From positions 1 through 62,796 of the forward strand of contig NZ_NVQE01000035.1 in assembly GCF_002591975.1 (NCBI RefSeq): DNA of 62,796 bases, written 5' to 3'. Position 1 is the first letter of the stretch. Each line of letters starts with the position of its first letter. The notes below the pieces were generated by a model. That model saw only the letters and a program-made list of their open reading frames with translations, was not told the origin of the DNA and did no database searches. Below, piece by piece: positions 35,344-42,585 of the stretch. A program made the translations under genes and the position numbers. The stretch comes from Mycobacterium neglectum. GTDB lineage: Bacteria > Actinomycetota > Actinomycetes > Mycobacteriales > Mycobacteriaceae.

Positions 35344-35373
35344 TTGGGCGGGAGCTTACGATTGCGGTAGTCT
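35344..35373 (+). promoter_or_regulatory. Promoter of tRNA-Ile
   Basis: TTGGGC (35344-35349), an 18-base spacer and TAGTCT (35368-35373) precede tRNA-Ile by 26 bases. The same -10 hexamer is found upstream of tRNA-Leu. Confidence 0.5.
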
Positions 35374-35399
35374 CGTCGCTCGGCCGTACCGGCATAAAC

Positions 35400-35473
35400 G
35401 GGGCTATAGCTCAGGCGGTTAGAGCGCTTCGCTGATAACGAAGAGGTCGGAGGTTCGAGTCCTCCTAGCCCCA
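35400..35473 (+). tRNA. tRNA-Ile (GAT)
   Basis: The 74-nt cloverleaf has acceptor GGGGCTA pairing with TAGCCCC, anticodon loop CTGATAA with anticodon GAT (35434-35436), T arm GGAGG-TTCGAGT-CCTCC and discriminator A at 35473. CCA is not encoded. Its place after the gyrA-linked gene matches other mycobacteria. Confidence 0.97.
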
Positions 35474-35489
35474 CGGAAAGGTACACACC

Positions 35490-35603
35490 ATGAGGGTTGT
35501 GGTGCTGCTCGCCACAGCGGTCGCCGCGGTTGTCGCCGTGGCGATCTGGCGATCTCGGCACGGCGTGGAGGTGTGGCACGCGGCGGCCGACGTGCCGGCC
35601 TGA
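35490..35603 (+). CDS. DLW-39-like micro-protein
   Basis: A 37-residue peptide has one N-terminal hydrophobic helix (about 3-20) and a short tail RSRHGVEVWHAAADVPA. GGAAAGG lies eight bases before the ATG. Actinobacterial genomes carry a tiny conserved family (DLW-39, about 39 residues) in this place with a tail related to DLWTEATD, and the VEVWHAAAD here resembles it. It sits between tRNA-Ile and tRNA-Ala. The function is unknown. Confidence 0.7.
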   Translation: MRVVVLLATAVAAVVAVAIWRSRHGVEVWHAAADVPA

Positions 35604-35616
35604 GATATCCCGACAA

Positions 35617-35689
35617 GGGGCCTTAGCTCAGTTGGTAGAGCGCTGCCTTTGCAAGGCAGAAGTCAGGGGTTCGAATCCCCTAGGCTCCA
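35617..35689 (+). tRNA. tRNA-Ala (TGC)
   Basis: The 73-nt cloverleaf has acceptor GGGGCCT pairing with AGGCTCC, D arm AGCTCAGTTGGTAGAGC, anticodon TGC (35650-35652) in loop TTTGCAA, and T arm AGGGG-TTCGAAT-CCCCT. The discriminator base is A at 35689; no CCA is encoded. Confidence 0.97.
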
Positions 35690-35787
35690 CTCAGACCCCA
35701 CCGCCGAACGCCGAAACTGAACTTGTGCAGGCGATCACCGCGAAATCTCCTGCATACCTTCAGTTTCGACGGGCTACGGCCGACGGG

Positions 35788-36222
35788 CTAAGGCCGCGGC
35801 GATACCGGCACGCTCGGCTGCAGGGTGGTCGGCGGCTCCTGCGGGGGAGGCCGCCGGATGATCGAGAAGGCCACCGCTCCCCCGGCCAGTACCGCCACGC
35901 CGAGCGCCGCCAGCAGCAGCGGACGCTTTCGCCGACGGCTGCGGGCCTTTTGCAACTGCTGCGGCAGGTTCGCCACCACTTCCTGGGCGGCCGCGATTTC
36001 GGAGGCGATGGTGTCTTGCGCGGCCACCAGCTCCTTGGCCAACTGATCCTTCAGCCGGCTGCGACGGTAGAGGTCGCCAATCCAGGCGGCAGATGACTGC
36101 GCACCGTCCACGCTGAGGCCCACCGCACCCCGGGTGACATCGACGGGACCGACCGCCGAATATTTGAGTCCGCGGGACAACCGCTGCCCAGGGGTCAAGT
36201 GGATCTCGGTCTTCGCGCGCAT
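35788..36222 (-). CDS. cwsA: Cell wall synthesis protein CwsA
   Basis: The 144-residue protein has a conserved N-terminus (HLTPGQRLSRGLKYSAVGPVDVTRGAVGL), a helical middle (about 55-95, possible coiled coil), one TM helix (about 100-122) and a Pro-rich tail. CwsA (Rv0008c) links CrgA and Wag31 at division sites and poles; crgA is 1.2 kb away. The ATG at 36222 follows GAGAGAGG. Confidence 0.88.
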   Translation of the reverse strand: MRAKTEIHLTPGQRLSRGLKYSAVGPVDVTRGAVGLSVDGAQSSAAWIGDLYRRSRLKDQLAKELVAAQDTIASEIAAAQEVVANLPQQLQKARSRRRKRPLLLAALGVAVLAGGAVAFSIIRRPPPQEPPTTLQPSVPVSPRP

Positions 36223-36311
36223 CTCGCACCTCTCTCGCGGCCGTAACGGGAATGGATACCAGACTGCCACCAACCGCAACGCAGCGGTGCCCGTTGAGCG
36301 CCGAGCGACGC

Positions 36312-36857
36312 GTGGCAGACTGGCATCCCGTGACGAGCCCCATACAGACAGCCACCGCGACGCTGCACACCAACCGTGGTGACATCAAAGTCGCCCTCTT
36401 CGGAAATCACGCACCCAAGACCGTCGCCAACTTCGTTGGACTGGCGCAGGGCACCAAGGACTACAGCACCGAGAACGCGAGCGGAGGCCGTGCAGGACCC
36501 TTTTATGACGGCGTGATCTTCCATCGGGTCATCGACGGGTTCATGATCCAGGGCGGCGACCCGACCGGTACCGGTCGCGGCGACGCCGGCTACAAGTTCG
36601 CCGACGAATTCCATCCGGAACTGCAGTTCGACAAGCCGTATTTGCTGGCGATGGCCAATGCCGGCCCGGGTACCAACGGCTCGCAATTCTTCATCACGGT
36701 CGGCAAGACGCCTCACCTGAACCGCAAGCACACCATCTTCGGCGAGGTTGTCGATCCGGAGTCGCAGAAGGTGGTCGACGCGATCGCGAGCACCGCGGTG
36801 GACCGCAACGACCGTCCGACCGAACCTGTGGTCGTCGAATCGATCACCATCTCCTGA
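36312..36857 (+). CDS. ppiA: Peptidyl-prolyl cis-trans isomerase, cyclophilin type
   Basis: The 181-residue cyclophilin starts TATATLHTNRGDIKVALFGNHAPKTVANFVGLA. It has the active-site segments FYDGVIFHRVIDGFMIQGGDPTGTGRG (catalytic Arg) and AMANAGPGTNGSQFFITVGKTPHLNRKHTIFGEVV. There is no signal peptide, so it is probably cytosolic. GTG 36312 gives ADWHPVTSP as the N-terminus, comparable to PpiA of M. tuberculosis; GTG 36330 is an alternative. Confidence 0.95.
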   Translation: MADWHPVTSPIQTATATLHTNRGDIKVALFGNHAPKTVANFVGLAQGTKDYSTENASGGRAGPFYDGVIFHRVIDGFMIQGGDPTGTGRGDAGYKFADEFHPELQFDKPYLLAMANAGPGTNGSQFFITVGKTPHLNRKHTIFGEVVDPESQKVVDAIASTAVDRNDRPTEPVVVESITIS

Positions 36858-36866
36858 TTTCAGGAG
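36851..36866. terminator. Bidirectional hairpin between ppiA and the PH-domain gene
   Basis: CTCCTG-ATTT-CAGGAG contains both convergent stop codons. A second hairpin GCCGGC-GAA-GCCGGC follows. They may act together as a shared terminator without a T tract. Confidence 0.4.
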
Positions 36867-37276
36867 CCGGCGAAGCCGGCATCCGTGAGCGCGTCGAGCA
36901 CGCGCAGCGGGTCAGTGCCCAGGTCCCACCGGGTGAACACAAGTAGCCGACCGTCCACCGTGTCGATCTCGAGCAAGCGCGTCTTGCGGCCGATCCGGCG
37001 GAATTCCGTGATGCGGATCAGCTTGATATCGGCATGCTGCAGCGCGGTTTCACCAAGCAGGCCGCGACTGACGAGAGCGTCATTTTTGATTGCCAGCTTC
37101 GGGCGCGCACGCCACGACAAACTTGCGAACACAATCAAGCCGAATGCGGCAATGCCCACCAGCACCCGCCCCGGAGGGTCTGTGATCAGCGTCACAGCGC
37201 CCGCAGCCAAGATCAGCCCACCTATGCCGAGTGCTGAAATGCCGAGGGTCGGCGGGCTCCACTCAGTTTGCTGCAC
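36860..37276 (-). CDS. PH-domain membrane protein (Rv0010c-like)
   Basis: The 138-residue protein has two N-terminal TM helices (about 12-32 and 37-55) and a small bacterial PH-like domain (about 58-138; ARPKLAIKNDALVSRGLLGETALQHADIKLIRI). It sits between ppiA and crgA as Rv0010c does. The start is GTG 37276. The function is unknown. Confidence 0.85.
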   Translation of the reverse strand: MQQTEWSPPTLGISALGIGGLILAAGAVTLITDPPGRVLVGIAAFGLIVFASLSWRARPKLAIKNDALVSRGLLGETALQHADIKLIRITEFRRIGRKTRLLEIDTVDGRLLVFTRWDLGTDPLRVLDALTDAGFAGS

Positions 37277-37311
37277 GGCGTGTCAACACCCTTTTACCGT
37301 GGCTAATGAAG

Positions 37312-37320
37312 TTATCCACA
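37312..37320. promoter_or_regulatory. Isolated DnaA box
   Basis: TTATCCACA is a perfect consensus DnaA box in the 155-base gap between the PH-domain gene and crgA. It could titrate DnaA or affect crgA or neighbour transcription. Confidence 0.5.
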
Positions 37321-37431
37321 AGTGCTATCCCCAATGGGGATGAATCACATCGGTGTGATCTGGTGACCGCAAGGTTGCTAAACGGGTAACGCACGGATGC
37401 ACGGTTGAATTCATACCCCTTGTTGTGTCAC

Positions 37432-37695
37432 TCAGCGCCAGCGCATCGTGAGCAACAACCCACTGATCATGAAAGCGAACGCGATCGCGTAATTCCACGG
37501 GCCCAGATCCGCCAAGAAGGGGATCGCGGAGGCCGCCAGCTGGAACACCAGCAGCCAGGCCAACCCGATCAGCATCAGGCCGACGAAGAACACGACAAAC
37601 CAGACACTCGACGGACCGGCCTTGACCTTGACCGGCGTCCGGCTCACCGGGCTGATGGTGAAGTCGTTCTTCTTACGAACCTTGGACTTGGGCAT
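37432..37695 (-). CDS. crgA: Cell division protein CrgA
   Basis: The 87-residue protein starts PKSKVRKKNDFTISPVSRTPVKVKAGPSSVWFVVFFVGLM and has two TM helices (about 30-52 and 65-84) with the GPWNYAIAFAFM motif before the second. CrgA (Rv0011c) recruits FtsI and other divisome proteins. I chose the ATG at 37695 from the conserved PKSKVRKK start. Confidence 0.95.
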   Translation of the reverse strand: MPKSKVRKKNDFTISPVSRTPVKVKAGPSSVWFVVFFVGLMLIGLAWLLVFQLAASAIPFLADLGPWNYAIAFAFMISGLLLTMRWR

Positions 37696-37788
37696 ACGTA
37701 CCTTCGGGACAGACGGCGTCACACGGTGCGACGATGTACCCAGCCTATCGCAGGCCCATCGCAATCATTACCCGCAGGAGACCAGCCA

Positions 37789-38538
37789 ATGGCGCCCTCG
37801 CCGAAGTCCGGATGGCGGTTCGGCGTGCCCGTTGTCTGCCTGCTGGCCGGGCTGCTGCTGGCTGCGACCCATCACGTCTCCGACGGCGGCGAGATCAGGC
37901 GCAGCGACGCCCCCCGGCTGGTCGACCTGGTGCGAGAGGCCCAACAGTCGGCCGATCGGCTGACCGTCGAACGCGACTCACTCGTCAATTCACTGGACAG
38001 CCACCACGGCGGATCGCCGGGGGCGGACGCGGCGCTGGCCGCCATCACCAACAAGTCCGCCAGATTAGCCGTCGATGCCGGCTTGGAGCCGATGCGCGGG
38101 GCCGGCTTGGTGGTGACGTTGAACGACGCTCAGCGCGACGCTGAGGGCCGTTTCCCCCGCGACGCCTCCCCCGATGACCTCGTGGTGCACCAGCAGGACA
38201 TCGACGCTGTTCTGAACGCGCTGTGGAGTTCTGGTGCGGAAGGCATCCAGATGCAGGATCAGCGCATCATCGGCACGTCGGCGCCGCGGTGCGTCGGCAA
38301 TACGCTGCTGCTCAACGGACGCACCTACAGTCCGCCGTACGTCATCACCGCGGTCGGCAACGCGTCGGCCATGCAGGCCGCGCTGGCGGCGGCGCCGCTG
38401 GTCACGCTCTACCGGCAGTACGTGGTGCGGTTCGGATTGGGGTACAGCGAGGAGCCCAGAGCGCAGGTGGAACTGGCGGGGTATGCCGGGCCGGTGCGCA
38501 TGGAGTTCGCCAAGCCCGCGGGGCCCGTCGGCTACTGA
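37789..38538 (+). CDS. DUF881 membrane-anchored protein (Rv0012-like)
   Basis: The 249-residue protein has an N-terminal TM anchor (about 10-28), a short coiled coil (about 45-70) and a DUF881 domain (about 80-235; GLVVTLNDA, DDLVVHQQDIDAVLNALWSSGAEGIQMQDQRII, RTYSPPYVITAVGN). It lies beside crgA and pabA as Rv0012 does. GCAGGAG precedes the ATG. Involvement in division is suggested only by context. Confidence 0.88.
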   Translation: MAPSPKSGWRFGVPVVCLLAGLLLAATHHVSDGGEIRRSDAPRLVDLVREAQQSADRLTVERDSLVNSLDSHHGGSPGADAALAAITNKSARLAVDAGLEPMRGAGLVVTLNDAQRDAEGRFPRDASPDDLVVHQQDIDAVLNALWSSGAEGIQMQDQRIIGTSAPRCVGNTLLLNGRTYSPPYVITAVGNASAMQAALAAAPLVTLYRQYVVRFGLGYSEEPRAQVELAGYAGPVRMEFAKPAGPVGY

Positions 38539-38608
38539 ACGATCTCGGCGTGCGCAATCACGCTCAGCGTGACCGGCCACGCCGAAATCGCTCCGGTAGC
38601 CTGGGCCG

Positions 38609-39283
38609 ATGCGTGTCCTGGTCGTCGACAACTACGACAGCTTCGTGTTCAACCTGGTCCAGTACCTGGGTCAGCTCGGGGTGAACGCCGAGGTCTGGCG
38701 CAACGACGACGACCGCCTGGCCACCGAGAACGACATCGCCGACGCCGCGGGCACGTTCGACGGGGTGCTGCTGTCCCCCGGGCCGGGCACGCCCGAGCGT
38801 GCAGGTGCCTCGATCCCGCTCGTCAAAGCGTGCGCGGCCGCGACGACTCCGCTGCTCGGCGTGTGCCTCGGCCATCAGGCGATCGGGGTGGCATTCGGCG
38901 GGACCGTCGACCGGGCACCCGAGCTGCTACACGGCAAGACCAGTACTGTGCACCACACCAACAGCGGTGTGCTGCAAGGACTTCCGGATCCGTTTACGGC
39001 CACGCGCTATCACTCGCTGACCATTCTCCCCGAGACGATGCCGGCGGAACTCGAGGTGATCGCACGCACTGAAGGCGGTGTCGTCATGGGTGTGCGCCAC
39101 GTCGAATTGCCCATCCACGGTGTCCAATTCCACCCCGAGTCGATCCTGACCGAGGGCGGTCACCGGATGCTGTCCAATTGGCTGGGCTACTGCGGTGCCG
39201 CGCCCGAGGAGACGCTTGTCCGCCGACTGGAGGACGAGGTGGCCACCGCGGTCGCCGCGGCTACGACGCGAAACTCAGCGTGA
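38609..39283 (+). CDS. trpG: Aminodeoxychorismate/anthranilate synthase glutamine amidotransferase subunit
   Basis: The 224-residue class I glutamine amidotransferase has LLSPGPGTPERAG, the nucleophile elbow LLGVCLGHQAIG (catalytic Cys) and the HGVQFHPESILTEGG triad segment. It supplies ammonia to PabB and/or TrpE for folate and tryptophan synthesis, as Rv0013 does. It is convergent with pknB, overlapping its end by 23 nt. Confidence 0.93.
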   Translation: MRVLVVDNYDSFVFNLVQYLGQLGVNAEVWRNDDDRLATENDIADAAGTFDGVLLSPGPGTPERAGASIPLVKACAAATTPLLGVCLGHQAIGVAFGGTVDRAPELLHGKTSTVHHTNSGVLQGLPDPFTATRYHSLTILPETMPAELEVIARTEGGVVMGVRHVELPIHGVQFHPESILTEGGHRMLSNWLGYCGAAPEETLVRRLEDEVATAVAAATTRNSA

Positions 39284-41135
39284 TCCGGCCGTCGTAGTTC
39301 ACTCCGGTGCCCGCAGGCGGGCTCTGGGTCACCACGGCATTGGTGCGTTGGCCGCTGTTCTGAACGTCTCCGCCACGGTCCAGTACCCCGGTCCAGCCTA
39401 GGGCGCGCAGCCTCGGCTCGGCGTCGGTCCAGAACTGGCCGCGCAGGTCGGGCATCAGGAATTGATTGCCCCGTGACACCTGCAGTTGAATCACCGTGTC
39501 GACCGGAACAGTTTGTCCCGCAGGCGGATTGGTCCCGAGGAGCTCCCCGGCCGGAAGCGCGCTGTCGACCTCGACCGGCACCGTCGTGGTGAAACCCGAC
39601 GCGGTGAGGATCTGCACGGCACTGTCCTGTGCCTGCCCCTTCACATCGGGGATCGGGCGAGTCTCCGGGCCTGCGCCCAGCACGATGGTGACCTCGTTGG
39701 TGATCGCCGACGTCTGGTTGACCGGCGGGTTGGTGCCGAGAACCTTGTCCTTCATCTCCGGCGTCGACGGCGACGAGGACGGCCGGAAATTCTCGAACCC
39801 CGCATCGGTGAGTTTCTCCACGGCGTCGTCGTAGCTGAGATTCCTGACGTCGGGAATCTCACGTTGCTCGGGCCCGGTGGACACGCTGATGGTGATCTCA
39901 TCGCCGGCGTCGACCGACGAGTTGGCGGCGGGGTCGGTGCCGATCACATGGTCGGGCGGGACGTTGGAGTCCGGTTTCTGTTGGGTGCGAGTCCTGAACC
40001 CGCGGTTCTGCAGCTCAGCGACCGCGTCGGCCGACACCTTGCCGCTCACGTCGGGCACCGCGACGTCGCGAGTGCTGCCGCCTGTCATGTTGATCGCCAG
40101 CGTCACCACCACGGTCAGCACGGCGAGCACGGCGACGGCGATGAGCCACCGGCCGATCGAGCCGCGTCGCTCCCGCTCGAAGTACTGCGGCTGCGCTCGT
40201 CCGACGGCGTCGATGGGTTCGGTCCGGTGGTCGCCCGGCTCCGCCGACATCAACGAGCTGCGCTCGGCGTCGGTGAATACCTTCGGGGCATCGGGCTGCT
40301 CGCCGCTGTGCACCTTCACCAGGTCGGTGCGCATCTCGGCGGCGGTCTGGTACCGGTTGTCGGGGTTCTTGGCCAGCGCCTTGAGCACGACGGCGTCCAG
40401 CTCGGGGGAGATGCCCTCGTGGCGCTGCGACGGCGGTATCGGATCTTCACGGACGTGCTGATATGCCACCGCGACAGGCGAATCGCCGACGAAAGGTGGC
40501 TCGCCGGTGAGCATCTCGTACAGCACGCAGCCCAGCGAGTACACGTCGGAGCGGGCGTCGACTTTCTCACCACGCGCCTGTTCGGGGGACAGGTACTGCG
40601 CGGTGCCGATCACGGCCGCGGTCTGGGTGACGTTGTTGGCATCGGCGAGTGCGCGCGCGATGCCGAAGTCCATCACCTTCACCGCGCCGGCGTTGCTGAT
40701 CATGATGTTCGCGGGTTTGACGTCGCGGTGGATGATCCCGTGCTGGTGGCTGAAGTTCAGCGCCTGGCACGCATCGGCGATGACCTCGATGGCCCGGCGC
40801 GGCTCCATTGGCCCGTCGGTGTGCACGATGTCGCGCAGCGTGACGCCCTCGACGTACTCCATCACGATGTAGGGCAGGGGACCGTTGGGGGTTTCAGCCT
40901 CGCCGGTGTCGTAGACAGCGACGATGGCGGGGTGGTTCAGCGCTGCGGCGTTCTGCGCCTCGCGGCGGAACCTCAGATAGAAGCTGGGATCGCGGGCCAG
41001 ATCCGCGCGCAGCACCTTGACGGCGACGTCGCGGTGCAACCGCTGATCGCGCGCCAAATGGACTTCGGACATGCCGCCGAAGCCCAGGATGTCGCCGAGT
41101 TCGTACCGGTCGGACAGGTGTTGCGGGGTTGTCAT
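39261..41135 (-). CDS. pknB: Ser/Thr protein kinase PknB with four PASTA domains
   Basis: The 624-residue receptor kinase has its kinase domain at 11-275 (Lys40, Asp138 in HRDVKPAN, Asp156 in DFGIAR, activation-loop Thr170 and Thr172 in VTQTAAVIGT). One TM helix lies at about 329-350, and four PASTA repeats lie outside the cell (about 357-624) and sense peptidoglycan fragments. It phosphorylates CwlM, MurJ, FhaB and others and is essential in mycobacteria. The ATG forms an ATGA overlap with the pknA stop. Confidence 0.97.
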   Translation of the reverse strand: MTTPQHLSDRYELGDILGFGGMSEVHLARDQRLHRDVAVKVLRADLARDPSFYLRFRREAQNAAALNHPAIVAVYDTGEAETPNGPLPYIVMEYVEGVTLRDIVHTDGPMEPRRAIEVIADACQALNFSHQHGIIHRDVKPANIMISNAGAVKVMDFGIARALADANNVTQTAAVIGTAQYLSPEQARGEKVDARSDVYSLGCVLYEMLTGEPPFVGDSPVAVAYQHVREDPIPPSQRHEGISPELDAVVLKALAKNPDNRYQTAAEMRTDLVKVHSGEQPDAPKVFTDAERSSLMSAEPGDHRTEPIDAVGRAQPQYFERERRGSIGRWLIAVAVLAVLTVVVTLAINMTGGSTRDVAVPDVSGKVSADAVAELQNRGFRTRTQQKPDSNVPPDHVIGTDPAANSSVDAGDEITISVSTGPEQREIPDVRNLSYDDAVEKLTDAGFENFRPSSSPSTPEMKDKVLGTNPPVNQTSAITNEVTIVLGAGPETRPIPDVKGQAQDSAVQILTASGFTTTVPVEVDSALPAGELLGTNPPAGQTVPVDTVIQLQVSRGNQFLMPDLRGQFWTDAEPRLRALGWTGVLDRGGDVQNSGQRTNAVVTQSPPAGTGVNYDGRITLSFAS

Positions 41136-42478
41136 TGCGATGTCTGTTCTGGAGTTGAGGGCCGCTGGCCCTTCGGCGCCGTGAGCGGCAGTGTCACCTG
41201 CGCCGTTGCCGGGGACGCGAACGCATTGATTCGGGTTACCCCAAATTCTGCCCCACCATCACGGTGGGCCTCCCGTTCGGTCCGCTCCGGCATCGCTGTG
41301 GGCGAGAACGGGGTGGTTTGGGTGATGGTGTCGGTGATCGTCGGCGATGGCGCCTGCTCCTGGTCCTTACGGTCCTGAGCGTTCAGCACGATGAGTATCG
41401 CGATGACGATCGCCAGGGCGCCGAGCACACCGGCCGCCCACAGCAATGCCCGCTGGCCTGAGGAGAAGGTGCCGCGCGACGGTGCCGGGGGAGGGCGATG
41501 GCTTCCGGTGGCCGGGCGCGCCCGGGCAGCGGTGGCCGAGGTGCGTCCGGTCAGGTCTGCTACGGCGCGTGCCTGGGCTGCCGACGGCACCGCCGCCGGC
41601 GTTGCCCGTCCGAGTGTCGGCGCCTGGTTGGGCCTCGGCGGACGGCGGCCTGAACGTACGGCGGCTACCGCGTCGGCGAACAGGCCGCCCGAGCGGTACC
41701 GCATACCCGGATTCTTCACGAGGGTGATCTCGATCAGCTCGCGCACATTGGGGGGCAGATCGGCGGGCAGTGGCGGAGGGGTCTCCTTGATGTGCTTCAT
41801 CGCGACGGTCAGAGCACCGTCACCGGTAAAGGGCCGCTTGCCCGAAAGGGATTCGTAGCCAACGACTCCCAGGGCGTACACATCGCTGGCCGCCGTAGCG
41901 TCGTGGCCGAGGGCCTGTTCGGGCGCGATGTACTGGGCGGTGCCCATCACCATGCCTGTCTGGGTCACCGGGGCAGCGTCGACGGCCTTGGCGATGCCGA
42001 AGTCGGTGAGTTTCACCGTCCCGGTCGGCGTGATGAGGATGTTGCCGGGCTTGACGTCGCGGTGCACCAGGCCTGCGGTGTGGGCGACCTGAAGGGCACG
42101 TCCGGTCTGCTCGAGCATGTCCAGCGCGTGCCGCAGCGACAGTCGGCCGGTGCGCTTGAGTACGGAGTTCAGCGGCTCGCCGTTGACGAGTTCCATCACC
42201 AGGTATGCGGTGCGGCCCTCACCGTCCATGTCCGTCTCGCCGTAGTCGTACACGCCGGCGATGCCCGGGTGGTTGAGCATCGCGACCGTGCGTGCCTCGG
42301 CACGGAACCGTTCGACGAACTCGGCGTCCTCGGAGTACTCGGCCTTGAGCACCTTGACTGCGACGCGACGCCCCAGCCGGGAGTCGATGCCTTCCCAGAC
42401 CTGGCCCATCCCGCCGGTGGCGATCAGCCGCTGCAGCCGGTAGCGGCCGGACAGCGTGACTCCGACTCTTGGGCTCAT
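41132..42478 (-). CDS. pknA: Ser/Thr protein kinase PknA
   Basis: The 448-residue membrane kinase has GTGGMGQVWEG-type glycine loop (IATGGMGQVWEG), Lys42, HRDVKPGN and DFGIAKAVDAAPVTQTGMVMGTAQYIAPEQ. A Pro/Arg-rich linker, one TM helix (ALLWAAGVLGALAIVIAILIVL, about 345-366) and a short extracytoplasmic tail follow. The conserved start SPRVGVTLSGRYRLQRLI fixes the ATG at 42478. The frame stays open upstream through the tandem repeat, so automated callers may overextend it. It controls cell shape together with PknB. Confidence 0.97.
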   Translation of the reverse strand: MSPRVGVTLSGRYRLQRLIATGGMGQVWEGIDSRLGRRVAVKVLKAEYSEDAEFVERFRAEARTVAMLNHPGIAGVYDYGETDMDGEGRTAYLVMELVNGEPLNSVLKRTGRLSLRHALDMLEQTGRALQVAHTAGLVHRDVKPGNILITPTGTVKLTDFGIAKAVDAAPVTQTGMVMGTAQYIAPEQALGHDATAASDVYALGVVGYESLSGKRPFTGDGALTVAMKHIKETPPPLPADLPPNVRELIEITLVKNPGMRYRSGGLFADAVAAVRSGRRPPRPNQAPTLGRATPAAVPSAAQARAVADLTGRTSATAARARPATGSHRPPPAPSRGTFSSGQRALLWAAGVLGALAIVIAILIVLNAQDRKDQEQAPSPTITDTITQTTPFSPTAMPERTEREAHRDGGAEFGVTRINAFASPATAQVTLPLTAPKGQRPSTPEQTSQ

Positions 42479-42585
42479 CTCTCGCCTCCGGCGAGGTGGC
42501 TCATACTCTCGCCTCCGGCGAGGTGGCTCATACTCTCGCCTCCGGCGAGGTGGCTCATACTCTCGCCTCCGGCTCGGGGACTCAT
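42475..42585 (-). CDS. Repeat-encoded mini-ORF linking pbpA to pknA
   Basis: The ATG at 42585 overlaps the pbpA stop (ATGA), and the frame runs through the tandem repeat for 36 codons. It encodes SPRAGGES then three MSHLAGGE(S/R) units, and ends in a TGA that overlaps the pknA ATG (again ATGA). A ribosome could pass from pbpA to pknA by stop-restart. MIRU elements of M. tuberculosis have the same arrangement. Whether the peptide has a role itself is unknown. Confidence 0.5.
   Translation of the reverse strand: MSPRAGGESMSHLAGGESMSHLAGGESMSHLAGGER
42481..42561 (-). repeat. 27-bp tandem repeat carrying a ribosome-binding site and ATG in each unit
   Basis: Three identical 27-bp units (42481-42507, 42508-42534, 42535-42561) and a fourth degenerate unit (42562-42585) lie between pbpA and pknA. 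On the minus strand each unit holds GGAGGCGAG followed closely by ATGAGC, and the CTCGCC-TCC-GGCGAG core can form a hairpin. Confidence 0.95.

Noticed and set aside
39486..41378. 630-codon open frame on the plus strand
   Set aside because: It is antisense to pknB and the end of pknA; no domain is visible and the composition is that of a shadow frame.
42481..42561. CRISPR array
   Set aside because: The repeats are directly tandem with no unique spacers and no cas genes are near.
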